A DNA stretch of 64,000 nt from an uncultured Rhodopila sp. (GTDB lineage Bacteria > Pseudomonadota > Alphaproteobacteria > Acetobacterales > Acetobacteraceae): the NCBI GenBank assembly GCA_903851415.1, contig CAINOE010000116.1, forward strand, positions 1-64,000, given 5' to 3'. Positions 62,224-64,000 of the stretch are shown one piece after another. The translations under genes were made by a program, and so were the position numbers. A model generated the notes under the pieces. That model worked only from the letters and a program-made list of their open reading frames with translations, was not told the DNA's origin and ran no database searches. Numbering within the stretch: position 1 is the stretch's first letter; every line of letters begins with the position of its first letter.

Positions 62224-62762
62224 GCCGCTGCTTCCTCGGCGGAGGGCGGCACGATGACCTCATAGGGCAGCACCGCGACCAACCGGGCGGCGGCGATATC
62301 CACCGTCGGGACGCAAGCGGCCGTGAACGGCAGCAGCACGGGCGGCCCGCCGGGGCGCATGATTTCCAGGCTGGCGCCGGCGCCGTAGTCATGCACGACC
62401 GAAACCGAACCCAGCGGCACGCCTTGCGGGTCCACCACGGCCAAGCCGATGAGATCGGCCAGGTAGAACTCGTCCTCGTCCGTCGGTGGCAGGGCCGAGC
62501 GCTCGATGAACAGCTTCGTGTTCGTCAGCTTCTCGGCCACGGCGCGGTCGGTCACCTTCACCGGCACGCCGTCCGTGATCCTGGACACCTCGGCGACGCC
62601 TTCGGACTTCCAGCGCAGGACAAACACATGCCCCGCCGCGTCGGACAGCGGCCCGTACTCGGTCAAATCGGCCGGATCGGCCGTGTGACTGGTCACACGC
62701 ACATATCCGCGCACGCCATGGGCGCGGCCGATGACCCCAACCTGAATGCGGCTGTCCGGCAC
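62220..62762 (-). CDS. rimM: Ribosome maturation factor RimM
   Basis: 30S assembly factor that binds S19 and acts on the 3' domain of 16S rRNA. The 180-residue protein has [25 protein letters not shown] in parts, the PRC-barrel part [22 protein letters not shown] and [22 protein letters not shown]. It starts 7 nt after the rpsP stop and is coupled to trmD. Confidence 0.95.
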   Translation of the reverse strand: MPDSRIQVGVIGRAHGVRGYVRVTSHTADPADLTEYGPLSDAAGHVFVLRWKSEGVAEVSRITDGVPVKVTDRAVAEKLTNTKLFIERSALPPTDEDEFYLADLIGLAVVDPQGVPLGSVSVVHDYGAGASLEIMRPGGPPVLLPFTAACVPTVDIAAARLVAVLPYEVIVPPSAEEAAA

Positions 62763-62769
62763 AGCCGGC

Positions 62770-63114
62770 CTAGGCTGCAGCGGCCGCGGCGGCGGCCTTG
62801 GCGCGCTCCTGCGCCTTCTTCTTCGGCGCCGACTGCTGCGGCTGCTCGTTCCAAGCAGGCATCGGGGCCAGCCCGGCCTTGCCGAGGAACCTTGCTACCC
62901 GTTCGGTCGCAACGGCGCCGTTGCTCAGCCAATGGGTCAGACGCTCGGCTTGCAGACGAACGCGGTCTTCGTGCTCAGCCGGCAGCATCGGGTTGTAGCT
63001 GCCGACACGCTCGATGAAACGGCCGTCGCGCGGGCTGCGGCTGTCAGCGATCACGATATGGTAGTACGGGCGCTTCTTGGCGCCGGCGCGGGCGAGGCGA
63101 ATCTTCAGGCCCAT
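62770..63114 (-). CDS. rpsP: 30S ribosomal protein S16
   Basis: The 114-residue protein is S16: [40 protein letters not shown] and [25 protein letters not shown] tail of about 25 residues ends in eight alanines, longer than in enterobacterial S16 but common in alphaproteobacteria. It begins 23 nt after the ffh stop. Confidence 0.97.
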   Translation of the reverse strand: MGLKIRLARAGAKKRPYYHIVIADSRSPRDGRFIERVGSYNPMLPAEHEDRVRLQAERLTHWLSNGAVATERVARFLGKAGLAPMPAWNEQPQQSAPKKKAQERAKAAAAAAAA

Positions 63115-63137
63115 GTAACAAAATCTCCTGGTAAAGT

Positions 63138-64000
63138 TCAGTATGGTCTGCGGTTGCCGGGCATCGTCATGCCTTTCGGCATCAGCGCGCCGAGACCCTG
63201 ACGCATCAGGCCTTTCTGTCCCAGCTTGCCCATTTTCTTCATGATCGCGGACATGTCGTCGAACTGCTTCAGCAGCCGGTTGACGTCCTGCACCGAGGTG
63301 CCGGATCCAGCGGCGATGCGCTTCTTTCGGTTCGCCTTGATGATGTCGGGGGTGCGGCGTTCCTTGATCGTCATTGACGAGATGATCGCCGCCTGGCGCT
63401 TGAACACCTTCGTATCCAGATCCGCCCCGGCAAGCTGCTGTTTGAACTTGCCCATGCCGGGCAGCATATCCAGCATGCCCGTCAGGTTGCCCATCTTGCC
63501 AATCTGGCGAAGCTGCGCGGCGTAGTCTTCGAGGTCGAACTTGCCCTTCATCATCCGGGCGGCGAGCTTTTCAGCCTCCGCCTGGTCGATGGTCTCGGTA
63601 GCGCGCTCCACGAGGCCGACGATGTCGCCCATGCCGAGGATGCGGCCGGTGACGCGTTCGGGATGGAAATCCTCCAGCGCGTCCTGCTTTTCGCCCACGC
63701 CGATCAGCTTGATCGGGGCGCCGGTGATGGCGCGCATCGACAGCGCGGCACCGCCGCGGGCGTCGCCGTCCATGCGGGTCAGCACGATGCCGGTGATGGA
63801 CAGCGCGTCGTTGAACGCCTTGGCAGTGTTGACGGCGTCCTGGCCGGTCATGGCATCGACGACAAGCAGCGTCTCGGCCGGGTTGGTGGCGGCGCGGACC
63901 TGACGGACTTCCTCCATCAGCTCTTCGTCGATCGACAGGCGGCCGGCGGTGTCGAGGATGACGACGTCGAAGCCCTCGCGGCGGCCGACATCCATCGCGC
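63138..64000 (-). CDS. ffh: Signal recognition particle protein Ffh (partial, N-terminus outside window)
   Basis: The GTPase of the signal recognition particle, which targets membrane proteins to FtsY and SecYEG. The visible C-terminal 287 codons include [12 protein letters not shown] (G3), [14 protein letters not shown] (G4, TKxD-type), [12 protein letters not shown] (G5 region) and the M domain with [33 protein letters not shown] and the Met-rich [19 protein letters not shown] end. The frame continues past 64000, so the true start is not in this window. Confidence 0.95.
   Translation of the reverse strand, partial: AMDVGRREGFDVVILDTAGRLSIDEELMEEVRQVRAATNPAETLLVVDAMTGQDAVNTAKAFNDALSITGIVLTRMDGDARGGAALSMRAITGAPIKLIGVGEKQDALEDFHPERVTGRILGMGDIVGLVERATETIDQAEAEKLAARMMKGKFDLEDYAAQLRQIGKMGNLTGMLDMLPGMGKFKQQLAGADLDTKVFKRQAAIISSMTIKERRTPDIIKANRKKRIAAGSGTSVQDVNRLLKQFDDMSAIMKKMGKLGQKGLMRQGLGALMPKGMTMPGNRRPY

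Noticed and set aside
63138-63995. Methionine at 63995 as the start of ffh
   Set aside because: Ffh is about 450 residues or longer and the G1 motif is missing, so the true start lies beyond the window.
1-64000. CRISPR array, prophage, IS transposase or rRNA genes
   Set aside because: No regularly spaced repeats, phage structural genes, transposase motifs or rRNA sequences were seen.

Overview
This is a high-GC, gene-dense chromosomal segment from an alphaproteobacterium, probably a member of the Rhodospirillales such as Acetobacteraceae. The evidence is the gene order ffh-rpsP-rimM-trmD-rplS, the coupled hflK-hflC pair near a degP-type protease, two CenR-like response regulators (one behind a full CtrA-type box), and small alphaproteobacterial families (DUF3126, DUF6476, DUF3597). 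The taxon is inferred from gene content; no 16S gene is present.

Layout. 0-8.2 kb: hflK, hflC, then a phosphoribosyltransferase/hydrolase/erythromycin-esterase triple fusion and a zinc alcohol dehydrogenase lying between hflC and the DegP-like protease. 8.3-18.3 kb: tam, a DUF1269 protein, an MFS transporter, an aldo/keto reductase, a secreted HbpS/GlcG-like protein, gpmI, a DUF1348 protein and a SWIM/SNF2 helicase. 18.4-23.1 kb: a MITE-like inverted repeat, a cystathionine gamma-synthase-type enzyme, a YeiH-type exporter coupled to a small cysteine-rich protein, a decayed cytochrome c and a frameshifted amidase/PGRP-like remnant. 23.3-28.9 kb: a HAD phosphomutase coupled to a GH65 phosphorylase, cenR, ribA and a DUF3126 protein. 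29-37.7 kb: a CaiB-type CoA transferase, a secreted GH5 glycosidase, a CopG regulator with a PHB-depolymerase-like esterase, a YpfJ metalloprotease, a second CenR and several small proteins. 37.7-48.1 kb: a Pit phosphate transporter, a broken EamA transporter, glnS, ppk2, a frameshifted XRE regulator, a prepilin peptidase, a GMC oxidoreductase, a Tat-exported carbonic anhydrase and tRNA-Glu(CUC). 48.3-54.8 kb: two minus-strand gene groups, one with a DUF3141 protein and a Pta-like acyltransferase and one with a CoA-disulfide-reductase/rhodanese. 55-64 kb: a TPR protein, a SYLF protein, a truncated patatin lipoprotein, argG, a PaiB-like protein and the ribosomal operon ending in a partial ffh.

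Themes. The strongest regulatory signal is an FNR/FixK-type box (52117-52130) placed exactly 22 nt from a -10-like hexamer upstream of the DUF3141/Pta-like genes, which suggests oxygen-responsive expression. A weaker palindrome with an FNR-like core (2353-2364) lies upstream of the triple-fusion gene, whose domains recall mycobacterial hypoxia-regulon proteins. Five dispersed copies of a palindromic element, plus one half copy, sit only in intergenic gaps, three of them between convergent genes. At least five genes are broken (cytochrome c, PGRP-like, EamA transporter, XRE regulator, patatin), so accessory content appears to be in turnover. No phage, IS transposase, CRISPR array or rRNA was seen.
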